Shown in pieces: positions 7,980-16,760 of a stretch of 41,097 nt of DNA. The DNA is from Bdellovibrionales bacterium (GTDB taxonomy: Bacteria > Bdellovibrionota > Bdellovibrionia > Bdellovibrionales > UBA1609). Each line of letters begins with the position of its first letter. Position 1 is the stretch's first letter. Under the pieces are notes generated by a model, which saw nothing but the letters and a program-made list of their open reading frames with translations, was not told the origin of the DNA and searched no databases. Position numbers and translations under genes: made by a program. The stretch spans positions 1 to 41,097 of the forward strand of contig JAGRAE010000005.1 in the NCBI GenBank assembly GCA_020435005.1, in the 5' to 3' direction.

Positions 7980-8702
7980 TTATTTATTTTGAATTAATAT
8001 ATCTTCCAGTTCCAGACCGGTTAATTCTTTTAAGCCATTGAGCAGTTTATAAAGTATAAACATTAAAAAACCAGTTAAGGGCAATGCAATCACCACATAT
8101 CCCATCCACCACATATCTGCAATTTGTTGATTCAAGGCCTCCAGTCGCGCTTTTTCAGTTAAAGTTGGATCAATATCCTTAAAAACCCAATAGGCCAATG
8201 TAAAATTTAAAAATGCACTAATGAAAAAAGATAAAGCAAACAAGTTGTTTGTATTAATCAGCAGCTTTTCATATTTAGTATGGGATTGGTTTTGATCCAG
8301 TTTTGAATTTATTTTATCAATGTCCATTATTTGGGCAAAGTTAAACATAAATTTGATCACTGGTTTTTTTGAAAATGATGAGAATAAAACCATGGCTCCC
8401 AAAATAAAAGGAAAAGCCGCTTCTTTAACTATAAACCACGTACTCGATAGCTCTAATAGAGCAAAGCCACCTGTGAACAGAGTGTTTATTAATCCGAAAA
8501 TAGATATATAATTGGTGCGATCATTTTTTAGGTAGTCATGAATTCCATAGGTTAGAGGAATGCTCAAAGCAATTAACAGCGCCCAAGTTGGTCCTTTATC
8601 ACCAAGATAGGCTGCGGCTTTAGTTAATATTAAATAGGGAACGATTACGTTCACAGCTAAGCTTATGAGTGGATTTTCTTTTTTAATATTTTTAGATGCC
8701 AT
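7980..8702 (-). CDS. VC0807-family integral membrane protein
   Basis: A 240-residue protein with about six membrane segments, matching the VC0807-like family by its typical order: NVIVPYLILTKAA near the start, then PLTYGIHDYL with a charged loop, SIFGLINTLFTGGFALL, VKEAAFPFILGAMVL and two C-terminal helices. The family is found in many Gram-negative bacteria and has no firm function. It sits convergent to the charged secreted protein and divergent from the DUF3307-like gene. No good ribosome binding site is visible before the ATG at 8702. Confidence 0.75.
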   Translation of the reverse strand: MASKNIKKENPLISLAVNVIVPYLILTKAAAYLGDKGPTWALLIALSIPLTYGIHDYLKNDRTNYISIFGLINTLFTGGFALLELSSTWFIVKEAAFPFILGAMVLFSSFSKKPVIKFMFNFAQIMDIDKINSKLDQNQSHTKYEKLLINTNNLFALSFFISAFLNFTLAYWVFKDIDPTLTEKARLEALNQQIADMWWMGYVVIALPLTGFLMFILYKLLNGLKELTGLELEDILIQNK

Positions 8703-8845
8703 GGGTTCAATTTGCCAAGGGGGTCTAGAATGTCAATGAAATCCTAGTGATTTTCGAGATTTAGGTCGAGAATCAACCTTTTCTACATTGTTTGTGCTGC
8801 ATCTAGACAGTAACTTTTAAGTAGATCTTTAAAGAGTGGTTAAAT

Positions 8846-9235
8846 TTGACAGACTTTGAATTACTTTTTTCTCTATTTGCTGCCTTTCAAATCAAACATT
8901 TTTTATGTGACTTTCCTTTGCAAAGAGAATTTATGATCGCAAAGAAAGGGAGTGAAAATTGGGATTTTTTTATTCCCCTGTTGATTCACTCAAGTGTCCA
9001 CGCATTTTTTAGTTTGGCCATAATATTGGTGGTTAATTCTAATTTATGGTGGTTAGCTATCGTTGATTTAATTGTGCATTTTATTATGGATAGAATTAAA
9101 TCAGGCCGCAGATATTTGGGGAGATTTCAGGATACAACAAAAGCTGTTTATTGGAATATATTTGGCTTTGATCAAATGGTTCATCATTTCACACACTACA
9201 CCATCATTTGGTTTCTCGTTCACCACGGATTATAA
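8846..9235 (+). CDS. DUF3307-type membrane protein
   Basis: A 129-residue membrane protein with three or four hydrophobic segments and conserved polar residues typical of DUF3307: HFLCDFPLQ near residue 18, LIHSSVHAF near 46, DLIVHFIMDRIKSG near 73, and DQMVHHFTHY near 109. The spaced histidines and aspartates in the membrane suggest metal or proton binding, but no activity is established. The start is TTG at 8846, followed by acagac; no ATG gives the first conserved motif. Confidence 0.75.
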   Translation: MTDFELLFSLFAAFQIKHFLCDFPLQREFMIAKKGSENWDFFIPLLIHSSVHAFFSLAIILVVNSNLWWLAIVDLIVHFIMDRIKSGRRYLGRFQDTTKAVYWNIFGFDQMVHHFTHYTIIWFLVHHGL

Positions 9236-9304
9236 GTTGAGCTTATACTGAATATAAAAAAGGACAATTAGCTATATAGACGATTTTTTATTATATAAAG
9301 TGTC

Positions 9305-10210
9305 ATGAAGAATCTAATGCTATTACTAATACTTATATTCGCGATGCCTGCATGGTCATCAAATTTACAATCTGTCTCTTCACGTGAGGTATATCAGTTT
9401 CTGGGGTTGATACCTTCGGATTGCCAGCAAAGCTTACATGCTGGAAAAAGTCCTCGCCAAAATAATAATTATCAGAATAATGTCGATGAGGAAATAGATC
9501 CATTTTATATTGAGCCTTACGTTCCTACTCAGAATGGATATCTTCCTGCTTATAACGATACAAATATTGGAGAAGGGTATTTTCCAAGTCCTGACGGGAG
9601 TGGTGGTTTAGAAGGGCCTTTTAGCTTTACTGGAAAGTTATATGACGACCGTGGCAACTATATGCCTGGCAAATATGATAGTGGTTTTAGGTGGCCCAAT
9701 CAAGATAGAAGAGATTCGCCAAATTACAAAGATACAGATACGAGCCGTGATAGAGGGCGTGGTGGCGACAATGGTTATGGTAGTGGTATTAATGGTGGGG
9801 ATAATATTGGGAGTGTTTACATAGGTGCATCTACAAATTGGCCTGGCGATGAAGGAGACTTTATTCCCTATCAACAAGCCAAGAATTGGCCAGGTGAAGG
9901 AGACGACTGGGTTCCCTATCAACAAGCTAAGAATTGGCCAGGTGAAGGGGACGACTGGGTTCCCTATCAACAAGCTAAATCGAATGGATACCAAAATCCA
10001 CTTTATGATCCAAGACGTAGACAAGTGGACTACAGTGATGAGGATGTAGAAATAGATAACAGCCGCAGCTTAAGAATTCCAGCGTCTCCTCCAATAGGTC
10101 ATGAAAAATCAAGCAATATTAATGAAATGGACATTAGTGGAACTGATATAGGTAATGCCGAAATTGATAATACGGATGTTATAGTTGGCAATGTTTATAG
10201 ATTTCATTAA
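9305..10210 (+). CDS. Secreted low-complexity protein with 3x16-residue repeat
   Basis: A 301-residue protein with a signal peptide (MKNLMLLLILIFAMPAWSS). The mature protein is rich in Gly, Asn, Asp, Tyr and Pro and lacks a recognisable domain. Residues 178-225 are three tandem copies of a 16-residue unit; copies 2 and 3 read NWPGEGDDWVPYQQAK and copy 1 differs at a few positions. The C-terminal 40 residues alternate I/D/N (for example DISGTDIGNAEIDNTDV), like a short beta-solenoid turn. The only cysteine in the mature chain is in PSDCQQS. It ends directly against the convergent acyltransferase stop codon. A surface, adhesive or extracellular-matrix role is plausible but unproven. Confidence 0.7.
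   Translation: MKNLMLLLILIFAMPAWSSNLQSVSSREVYQFLGLIPSDCQQSLHAGKSPRQNNNYQNNVDEEIDPFYIEPYVPTQNGYLPAYNDTNIGEGYFPSPDGSGGLEGPFSFTGKLYDDRGNYMPGKYDSGFRWPNQDRRDSPNYKDTDTSRDRGRGGDNGYGSGINGGDNIGSVYIGASTNWPGDEGDFIPYQQAKNWPGEGDDWVPYQQAKNWPGEGDDWVPYQQAKSNGYQNPLYDPRRRQVDYSDEDVEIDNSRSLRIPASPPIGHEKSSNINEMDISGTDIGNAEIDNTDVIVGNVYRFH
9836..9979 (+). repeat. 48-bp tandem repeat, three copies
   Basis: Three in-frame 48-base units (9836-9883, 9884-9931, 9932-9979). Units 2 and 3 differ at only two bases, both silent, so that duplication is recent; unit 1 has diverged more. The unit codes for 16 residues of the secreted protein, so copy-number changes would keep the frame. Confidence 0.9.
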
Positions 10211-12055
10211 TCAATTTTTGCGATCTTCATAAAATTGATCTGTTTTATCTTTTAACATTCTTCTCATCATGGGCTTCGGAAATTCACTTAATTTTACAAC
10301 TATAAGCCCATCAATACTGTTAAATTCTTTATCAACACTGAATGCCACATACTTGGCTCCCATTTTAGAATAATAAGTAATAAGTGTTGGGACATTTTTT
10401 TCGCCCTCTAAGGTTTCAACTACAGCATTAAGGCCATCTAAGTTGTGAGCACCATGAAGTAGTTCGTTTAAATTTTGTTCACTTAAATCGGTTCGTAACT
10501 TATAAGGCAAATAAGGTTTAACCATTGATTGCATTTTATCTTCGGCCCCGTGGTGTTTCATAAGATATTCAATCATTATAAAACTGGCGAGTTTAGAATA
10601 CTCAGCACTTATACTTGCCGGTCCAAACAAAGATTTTATTTGTGGTCTTTGTAATAAAATTTTAGCTATTCCAGTTAATAAAATAGAGAGAGCTTGTGAT
10701 CCTTGATGCTTCGGAACAATAAAAGACCGTCCCAGTTCCATGGCTTCGCCAATTTGGTCTAAAAATTTAATATCATATTTAAAAAGGCTATGAGTGTAAA
10801 TGCCCTCAATACCAATTTTTTCCATTATATTGCTAACCATACCAAGTCGATAAGCTCCAACCAGTTCATCATTAGCTTTGTGCCAAATAAATATGTGTTC
10901 ATAATGCTTATCGTATTTATCTAGGTCATAGGCTAATCCACTTCCTTCACCTTCAGCGCGAAAGGTGATTTCCCTAAGGCGACCAATCTCGGCAACTATA
11001 TTAGGTATGTTTTCATAGTTGGCTATATAAACCCTAAAATCATTGGTTTCGTAGACTAAACTTTGTGGGTTTAAATTTATTAAGTCTTCTCGTAGCAGCG
11101 CTTTATCTATTTCTAAACCAACAGGTAATAATTTTCGTGGTTTAACCGGTTTATTTTTTTTTATTCTTTTTTGAATAAAATCGAGTCGAGAATTTATTAG
11201 CTGTGCATCTCCACCTAATAGATAGGTGCGTATTCTGAAGTATTCAGCTAAGGATCTATTAGACTCAATATGTTTAAATTGATCATAGGAAATAGTTGCA
11301 CCAATATGCATATCGATATTTTGCTGTCGATGTCTGAGCACTTCGAAAACCATTAATAAACCACGCACTCCCAGAGAAATTTTACGCAAGATTCGAGTCA
11401 AAAAATTACTAGGATTTTCAAATAAAAACACACTGACTAATTGAAATAAAAAACTATTTTTTCCCTTAAAATAAATGGGTAAAACCTGTGCCTTTGATTC
11501 TTTTGCAATTCGTGCAACCGAACGACTCCATCGCTTGTCATAAGCTTTCCTCCACGGTGGGAAGGCTGTTGACACTTCTCCCGCAGGAAAAAGTATAAGA
11601 GCTCCTTCAGCTTTTAAATGGTGAATGGCATTTTGAATTTGTAATCTGTTTTGAATCTTTGTGGACAGTCCACGACTCTCGTCAATATCTACAGAAAACA
11701 AATAGGGTGCTACTTCGGGAATGGCATTGAGTGCAGCATTGGCTATAAACATAAAATCTTGTCTTACTTCACTAAGTTTAGCAGCAAGGGTTATAGCCTC
11801 AATGCCACCAAAGGGATGATTAGCAATAATTAGTAAAGGACCTTTTTGTGGGATTTTATTTAAATCATTTTCTGAGACAATGACTTTAACTTGTAAGGCT
11901 TTTGTAGCTGCTTGCCAGAAGTTAAAGTTTTCATTTATGTAAGTGAGTGCTCTATCGTGTAACTTTGACAGCTTCTTAAAGCCGGTAATTATCTCAGCAA
12001 CATTTATTAAATGGTTTTTAAGTTTAGAGTAATGTGAACGACGCAATGTTAACAT
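10211..12055 (-). CDS. Fused PlsC-type and OlsB-type acyltransferase (OlsF-like)
   Basis: A 614-residue two-domain protein. Residues about 45-270 are a PlsC-like O-acyltransferase: NHPFGGIEA (79-87, the acid in the usual H-x-D position is Glu) and FPAGEVS (156-162). Residues about 330-590 resemble the GNAT-like N-acyltransferase OlsB (EGSGLAYDLDKYDKHYEHI, then VGAYRLG and AMELGRSFI). This order matches bifunctional OlsF enzymes, which make the whole ornithine lipid: the C-terminal half N-acylates ornithine with a 3-hydroxy fatty acid and the N-terminal half adds the second acyl chain. The amino-acid head group cannot be told from sequence. It lies 40 bases after the AAA+/M41 gene, likely in one transcript. 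Two unrelated activities fused by chance is the alternative. Confidence 0.75.
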   Translation of the reverse strand: MLTLRRSHYSKLKNHLINVAEIITGFKKLSKLHDRALTYINENFNFWQAATKALQVKVIVSENDLNKIPQKGPLLIIANHPFGGIEAITLAAKLSEVRQDFMFIANAALNAIPEVAPYLFSVDIDESRGLSTKIQNRLQIQNAIHHLKAEGALILFPAGEVSTAFPPWRKAYDKRWSRSVARIAKESKAQVLPIYFKGKNSFLFQLVSVFLFENPSNFLTRILRKISLGVRGLLMVFEVLRHRQQNIDMHIGATISYDQFKHIESNRSLAEYFRIRTYLLGGDAQLINSRLDFIQKRIKKNKPVKPRKLLPVGLEIDKALLREDLINLNPQSLVYETNDFRVYIANYENIPNIVAEIGRLREITFRAEGEGSGLAYDLDKYDKHYEHIFIWHKANDELVGAYRLGMVSNIMEKIGIEGIYTHSLFKYDIKFLDQIGEAMELGRSFIVPKHQGSQALSILLTGIAKILLQRPQIKSLFGPASISAEYSKLASFIMIEYLMKHHGAEDKMQSMVKPYLPYKLRTDLSEQNLNELLHGAHNLDGLNAVVETLEGEKNVPTLITYYSKMGAKYVAFSVDKEFNSIDGLIVVKLSEFPKPMMRRMLKDKTDQFYEDRKN

Positions 12056-12095
12056 ACTACATCACTACATTTAAAAAAAAGACAGTTCAAGTGCT

Positions 12096-15000
12096 TTATT
12101 GAGTTGGCGAAAGAGCTGTATGACAGCTAACCCCTTGATCTTTTAGGGTTTTTACAGCCTCTTCAAAGCCATCTATGATTGTTAAAACTTGAGGTTTTTC
12201 CTGTGGCTTGATGTTCTTTATAGCTATCATTCTTTCGTTCTCATGAAATTCCACCTCATTGGCAACTTTTTTAGTGATAATTGTATCTATACTTGGCAAA
12301 AGTTCCTCTTGCAGTTTAAAGCTAAATTCTTTTGCTAATAAGGCTTCAACTATTAAGGTTGTTTGATATTCGCTTAAAATTAAGAGCGAGTATTGTTTTA
12401 AGTTTTCATCACTTTTAATAATATTTAAAGCTTCTTCAACATCTGATGATAACACTCCTTTGGCACGTCGTTGACCTTTGTCACGTCTTTTTACATTTTG
12501 CCTAATTGGTTCTAGTAGAATATCGAAATCTTCTAGAAGTTCAGCTCGTTCTATAGAATTATCTTCTGTGTATATAGTATGATTATTCAAAAAACTCTTC
12601 ATTTCACCATCAATAATTTTACCTTTACCGGATAGATCGCTACCTAATGGTATTAATGCAGTTTCTAAATTAATCAATAAGGCTTCTCTGGCTAGAGCTT
12701 GTGCTTCAGTTAAAAGTCGGTCTTTTAGTTTCTCAAAAAGTTTTCTTTTTTCATGCGTAAGTGTGGCTATAAAATTATCAATATTCTCTGGGTCAGACAA
12801 AGACTCGAGTCCCCATTCCTCTTCAAGTCCATAAATAAGAATAGCAATTTTAGCTAACTGAGTGGCTCTTTTTATATCATTTGATTTTCCACCGTCGTGA
12901 CGGGCTCCTTTTGTTAACAATTTTTGTGCTTCAAATCCACCATAAAGAGTAGCCATCTCTCTAACAATATACTCTCTAGTAATATTGAGTTTTTTAACTT
13001 TTTTAGATTTTGCTACACCCTCATAGGGAATGATTTCACCACCAATTTTTGTAGCGCCACGAATTATACTCACACCTTTATGTTCTTGATAGTCGCCAAA
13101 AAAATACTGTTCAACTATAGCATGTCCAGCTTCGTGGATCCCGGTCAATTTTCGATTTATATCAGGTGTTTCCATTTCAAATTCAATTTCTTTTCCCCGC
13201 AAGGTAAAGCGAATAGGTTCGTACTGACCTTTTACATGTACGTTAAAGGCAATTTCTGTCACTTTTTCTTCACCCATTTCAACAATTTTAGTGTTTTGTT
13301 TATCTAGAGACAGCAAAATATCACTGCCAGTTTCTACTCGATGTTGATACATAGTCATGCGAAAATGGGGTACAAAAACTTTATTAAACATGGAAACTAT
13401 AGAAGCTCCTTGGGATTCAACATTAAATCCTTCTTTTTCTAAAATATCTATAATGTCATCAAAAGCTTCTTCACTTGGAAAATATATATTCCACCCCCGA
13501 CGTGAAGGATGAGGGCGTAAGGATTCTAGTGCTTCTTGCATCTGTAAATAACTTAATGCTCTAACATGACCGTAACCAAGGGGGCCAAAAAAGTAAATAT
13601 TTCTTTCGTCAATACGGTTGATGAGGGGCGGTGATAAATAACGCTCTAATACAGATCGGCGATAGCTTGGGCTACTCATCATAGTTTCATGAACTTCACG
13701 ATAAGCTTCTAATCGCACATACTCAGGCAAGTTTCGGCTGATATTCTTGTAATCTTCAATACCAATATTGGCATTGACAACAAAAATAATTTTTCCCATG
13801 GGCCGAGGTACACCATCTGAAAAGTCAGTGACTACAGCTTCTCTAAATAAATCAAATAACATATTTAGAACTTGTTCAGCATTATCTGCATTTACGAGTT
13901 CCTCTAAACTAACGACCATTCCGTCAGGATTGCGGTCGTAATGCTGCATAAAAATGGATGGAATAAAATCATCGCCAATTTTTTCACCAAAAAACATTCT
14001 TTTTATATCAGACTTACTTTGAACTTGACCAAAATTTAGCGGAAGTAAAGGAATTTTTAATGCTCTTGCAAGTTCTTTAGATGTTTGTGATTTACCAGTG
14101 GAACTCATTCCAAAAAATGCAATTATTTTTGCTGTGTCTTTTGCTTCGGCAATATCTTTATTTGTACGTAAACTCTCTTCCATAGCAATAGCAAGTTCTG
14201 TGAGTCTTTCTGTAATATGCTCAATACCAAAAACTCTTTTGTTCAAGCGCTGAGGTAAAGTTAAAAGTTCATTTAATCGATCATCACTAATGGGCTGCTT
14301 ATCTCTTTGTGAAGCAGTGGCACGAATAAATAATTCAATGGCTTTTGTTTTTTTTCCTTTTGATTTAGGGGTGATATTTAGTTTCATATTAGCTGTGCCA
14401 TCTTTATTTTTTTGAATAGATAAATGCACGTGATTTCCATAATGTGGTTCAGGTTTTAAATGCCCAGCACGTATAGCATCAAACAATGTAGCTTCAACAA
14501 TATTGCGGATGCGATCATCTGTTGGACGAGCATTATTTTCTGATATATAGTTAAATTCTTGCATAAATAGAATCAGGTTCTCATCCCAGCTGAGATCGAC
14601 TGGACCCCAAGAACCAGAAACTTCTAATAATAATTGCTGAAGTAGTTCCATCTTATTTTTTAAGATGCGGCGAAAACCTTCAGGACTTGTTGGTTTCATT
14701 AAAATGAGAGAACTGTCATCTATTCGGTTTAAAGTTTCATCAGAAATACCAGGTGCACTCGGGTTGCGGGAAGACATGCTGAGATTAGTTTTACGGATAG
14801 CTTCACGTAATACATACTTATTATCTTTTAAGTCTTCATAGCGACGCATGCGTTCTTCATGGCTGAGTGGTTCTCCCGTTCTTCTTCCTTTTTCATCTTT
14901 AGAAGTTGTTAAATGTGCGCCTTCATTTGAGGCTATGGAAATATTAATGGGTACATAAATTTGTTGTTCTCCACCATTGGGATTTTTAACTGTAACATAA

Positions 15001-16433
15001 CCATTTTCCAAGAGTTGTTTTAAAAGTTGGTCTGTGTTGCTTTTGGACCAGTTGTGGCGCTCATTAATAAAAATTTCACCAGATTCAGGTGGAAAATAAC
15101 CATCAAAAACCATGCCGGGACGCCAATTTTTATTTTCAATAATTTTATATAAGGACTCTCCATTTTTAGACTTTTCTTGATTTTCTTCGCTGTTAACGGG
15201 AACTATTTTATAACGCCCCGCTGAGTGCAGAACTAAAAATTCGATGAGTGGTGGAATGGACTCAGAACCCCTATAGCCAGTGGGTGCACCCAAAATTGTC
15301 CATAAGTCAGCTTCATTGGCGGCAACAGGAGTGCGAAACAAATGATCTAAATGTGCGCCTAAGTAGCCATGTATTGCATCAATTTTTACCTTCACTACAG
15401 TATCTTTACCAGTGCCAGGTTCACCCATTAAATATTTAATCTGTGGTATTTGATTAATACCTAAACCTAAAAAAGCAATACGTAATTCTTGATCCATTAT
15501 AAGTTCAATAGCATCATCTTGATCAATCACTACAGATTTTAAATGAGACTCAATATTTTTTAAAACATCGATCATTGAAACATCATCAGCTAAACTAACA
15601 TTGTTTAAAGTGGAACCCGTCAGGGAATCAACATATTCTTGGTATTCCTTTTGGTAAGTGATCAGCTCTTGTATAACTCCACGAATAAAGTTTTTATCTT
15701 CATTGTCCAAATCTAGACTTAATGAATCTTGTAAGATTTGTAAAAACTCAGGATCTTCCTTTTTAATCTTCATTTGTATAAAGTCTGCACCTAGCTGTTC
15801 TTTAACCATGTCTAAAATATCAATAAGATGGTGAAAACGTTTGGCTAGTTCTGGAGGAAACTCTGGCCGGTCACGAATTTCATCTGTTTCTTGTTCGCGG
15901 TGATAGAGGCGACCATTCAAATACTTTGATTTTTTTTCTAATGAAAGTTTTGTTGAGGCTAAGAGGGAACGCAGCTCACCTTTGCGATTTAAGCCAGTTT
16001 TAATAGCTTCATTGATTTTAGTTTGAATTTTATCTAACCATCTTTTGGTGTCTTCACGATCAGCAAAATGTAAATTTAAATCTTTAGCTTGATTTTTCAA
16101 AGGTCGAATAAATTTTGCCTCATCAAATCTAACTATTTTACGTTGAGCTTCTACAATTTCTTCAAATATCTTTTGAGATAGATTTGTTAAGCCATTGTTT
16201 TGAGCATTAATTATCTCTGCTTCAAATCGCTTATAAAGAGCATCAAAAACTTCACCGTAGGTATACTTGCCACATTCTCGTATATTGTGGGTATCCTTCT
16301 GAAAATCACCTGAATTTAAATGTTTAATTAAAAATAAAGCTTTCTGTGGATCAGCTAAAGTAGGCGTTGTTATGAAGCTTATTAGAATCGCTAAAAAAAC
16401 AATTCTAACATTGCTTTGTATAAATCTAATCAT
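12096..16433 (-). CDS. Exported or anchored double AAA+ (ClpB-like) / M41 zinc protease fusion
   Basis: A 1445-residue protein of unusual build. Residues 1-27 look like a Sec signal peptide (R3, R10, hydrophobic core, TLA then DP). A helical region (about 30-300) follows. AAA+ module 1 has Walker A GEPGTGKD (K343), ILGAPTGYRGSE, Walker B IFINE (E458, with Asn in place of the usual Asp) and a LNRID arginine-finger motif (R570). Module 2 has Walker A GMSSTGKS (K781), Walker B VVSLEE (E844, Asp replaced by Leu) and INRID (R940). Both resemble ClpA/ClpB second modules. Residues about 1095-1240 are an FtsH-type M41 peptidase: HEAGH (H1100, E1101, H1104) and SNDIKRAT with the third zinc ligand D1186. 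The M41 site looks intact. Expected role: ATP-driven unfolding and proteolysis; where it meets ATP if exported is unclear. The OlsF-like gene follows. Confidence 0.8.
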   Translation of the reverse strand: MIRFIQSNVRIVFLAILISFITTPTLADPQKALFLIKHLNSGDFQKDTHNIRECGKYTYGEVFDALYKRFEAEIINAQNNGLTNLSQKIFEEIVEAQRKIVRFDEAKFIRPLKNQAKDLNLHFADREDTKRWLDKIQTKINEAIKTGLNRKGELRSLLASTKLSLEKKSKYLNGRLYHREQETDEIRDRPEFPPELAKRFHHLIDILDMVKEQLGADFIQMKIKKEDPEFLQILQDSLSLDLDNEDKNFIRGVIQELITYQKEYQEYVDSLTGSTLNNVSLADDVSMIDVLKNIESHLKSVVIDQDDAIELIMDQELRIAFLGLGINQIPQIKYLMGEPGTGKDTVVKVKIDAIHGYLGAHLDHLFRTPVAANEADLWTILGAPTGYRGSESIPPLIEFLVLHSAGRYKIVPVNSEENQEKSKNGESLYKIIENKNWRPGMVFDGYFPPESGEIFINERHNWSKSNTDQLLKQLLENGYVTVKNPNGGEQQIYVPINISIASNEGAHLTTSKDEKGRRTGEPLSHEERMRRYEDLKDNKYVLREAIRKTNLSMSSRNPSAPGISDETLNRIDDSSLILMKPTSPEGFRRILKNKMELLQQLLLEVSGSWGPVDLSWDENLILFMQEFNYISENNARPTDDRIRNIVEATLFDAIRAGHLKPEPHYGNHVHLSIQKNKDGTANMKLNITPKSKGKKTKAIELFIRATASQRDKQPISDDRLNELLTLPQRLNKRVFGIEHITERLTELAIAMEESLRTNKDIAEAKDTAKIIAFFGMSSTGKSQTSKELARALKIPLLPLNFGQVQSKSDIKRMFFGEKIGDDFIPSIFMQHYDRNPDGMVVSLEELVNADNAEQVLNMLFDLFREAVVTDFSDGVPRPMGKIIFVVNANIGIEDYKNISRNLPEYVRLEAYREVHETMMSSPSYRRSVLERYLSPPLINRIDERNIYFFGPLGYGHVRALSYLQMQEALESLRPHPSRRGWNIYFPSEEAFDDIIDILEKEGFNVESQGASIVSMFNKVFVPHFRMTMYQHRVETGSDILLSLDKQNTKIVEMGEEKVTEIAFNVHVKGQYEPIRFTLRGKEIEFEMETPDINRKLTGIHEAGHAIVEQYFFGDYQEHKGVSIIRGATKIGGEIIPYEGVAKSKKVKKLNITREYIVREMATLYGGFEAQKLLTKGARHDGGKSNDIKRATQLAKIAILIYGLEEEWGLESLSDPENIDNFIATLTHEKRKLFEKLKDRLLTEAQALAREALLINLETALIPLGSDLSGKGKIIDGEMKSFLNNHTIYTEDNSIERAELLEDFDILLEPIRQNVKRRDKGQRRAKGVLSSDVEEALNIIKSDENLKQYSLLILSEYQTTLIVEALLAKEFSFKLQEELLPSIDTIITKKVANEVEFHENERMIAIKNIKPQEKPQVLTIIDGFEEAVKTLKDQGVSCHTALSPTQ

Positions 16434-16760
16434 ATATCCCAGAACCCTTGGCTAAATTTCACCCTTCGATAAAAATAAATAAATGATGAAGGCAAAGGAG
16501 TTAAGTACTTAAAAGCAATGTAAAAAAATTATTTTGCTAAAATGAAATTAGTATAGGAGATTTACTGCTTTTTTAATTTTATGTATAAGTAAAACTAATA
16601 AATTAACAAAAAAGGTTCCAGCATCTTTTTTTGCGATCAAGCGCGTAAATTTGGTAATTTATTACAAAAATTAAAATTAAATTGTAAATTGTCTTCGAAT
16701 TGACTCTCGAAGTTGCAAAAAAAGATGCTGGAACCTGTTTGGTAATGTAGGTTTATTTTT
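16434..16760. other. 327-bp divergent gap without a gene
   Basis: This is the shared upstream region of the leftward AAA+/M41 gene and the rightward mutM. No convincing open frame or tRNA was seen. It is strongly AT-rich and holds the long inverted repeat at 16614-16735 with smaller nested hairpins. Promoters for both flanking genes are expected here but none stands out. Confidence 0.7.
16614..16735. repeat. Long inverted repeat, 21-bp perfect arms
   Basis: The left arm (16614-16634, starting GGTTCCAGCATC and ending TTTTGC) is an exact reverse complement of the right arm (16715-16735, ending GATGCTGGAACC). The 80-base spacer holds smaller pairs: TTACAA with TTGTAA, and CTTCGA (16693-16698) with TCGAAG (16707-16712). 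The organisation is MITE-like or that of a structured RNA. No target-site duplication was noticed. The 26 bases between the right arm and the mutM ATG contain no strong promoter. Confidence 0.8.

Noticed and set aside
9638-10024. Minus-strand frame opposite the repeat-bearing secreted protein
   Set aside because: Its open length is a by-product of the repeated codons on the other strand; it lacks a ribosome site and protein character.
15248-15439. Plus-strand frame inside the AAA+/M41 gene
   Set aside because: It is a shadow frame opposite conserved codons of the Walker A region, with no ribosome site.
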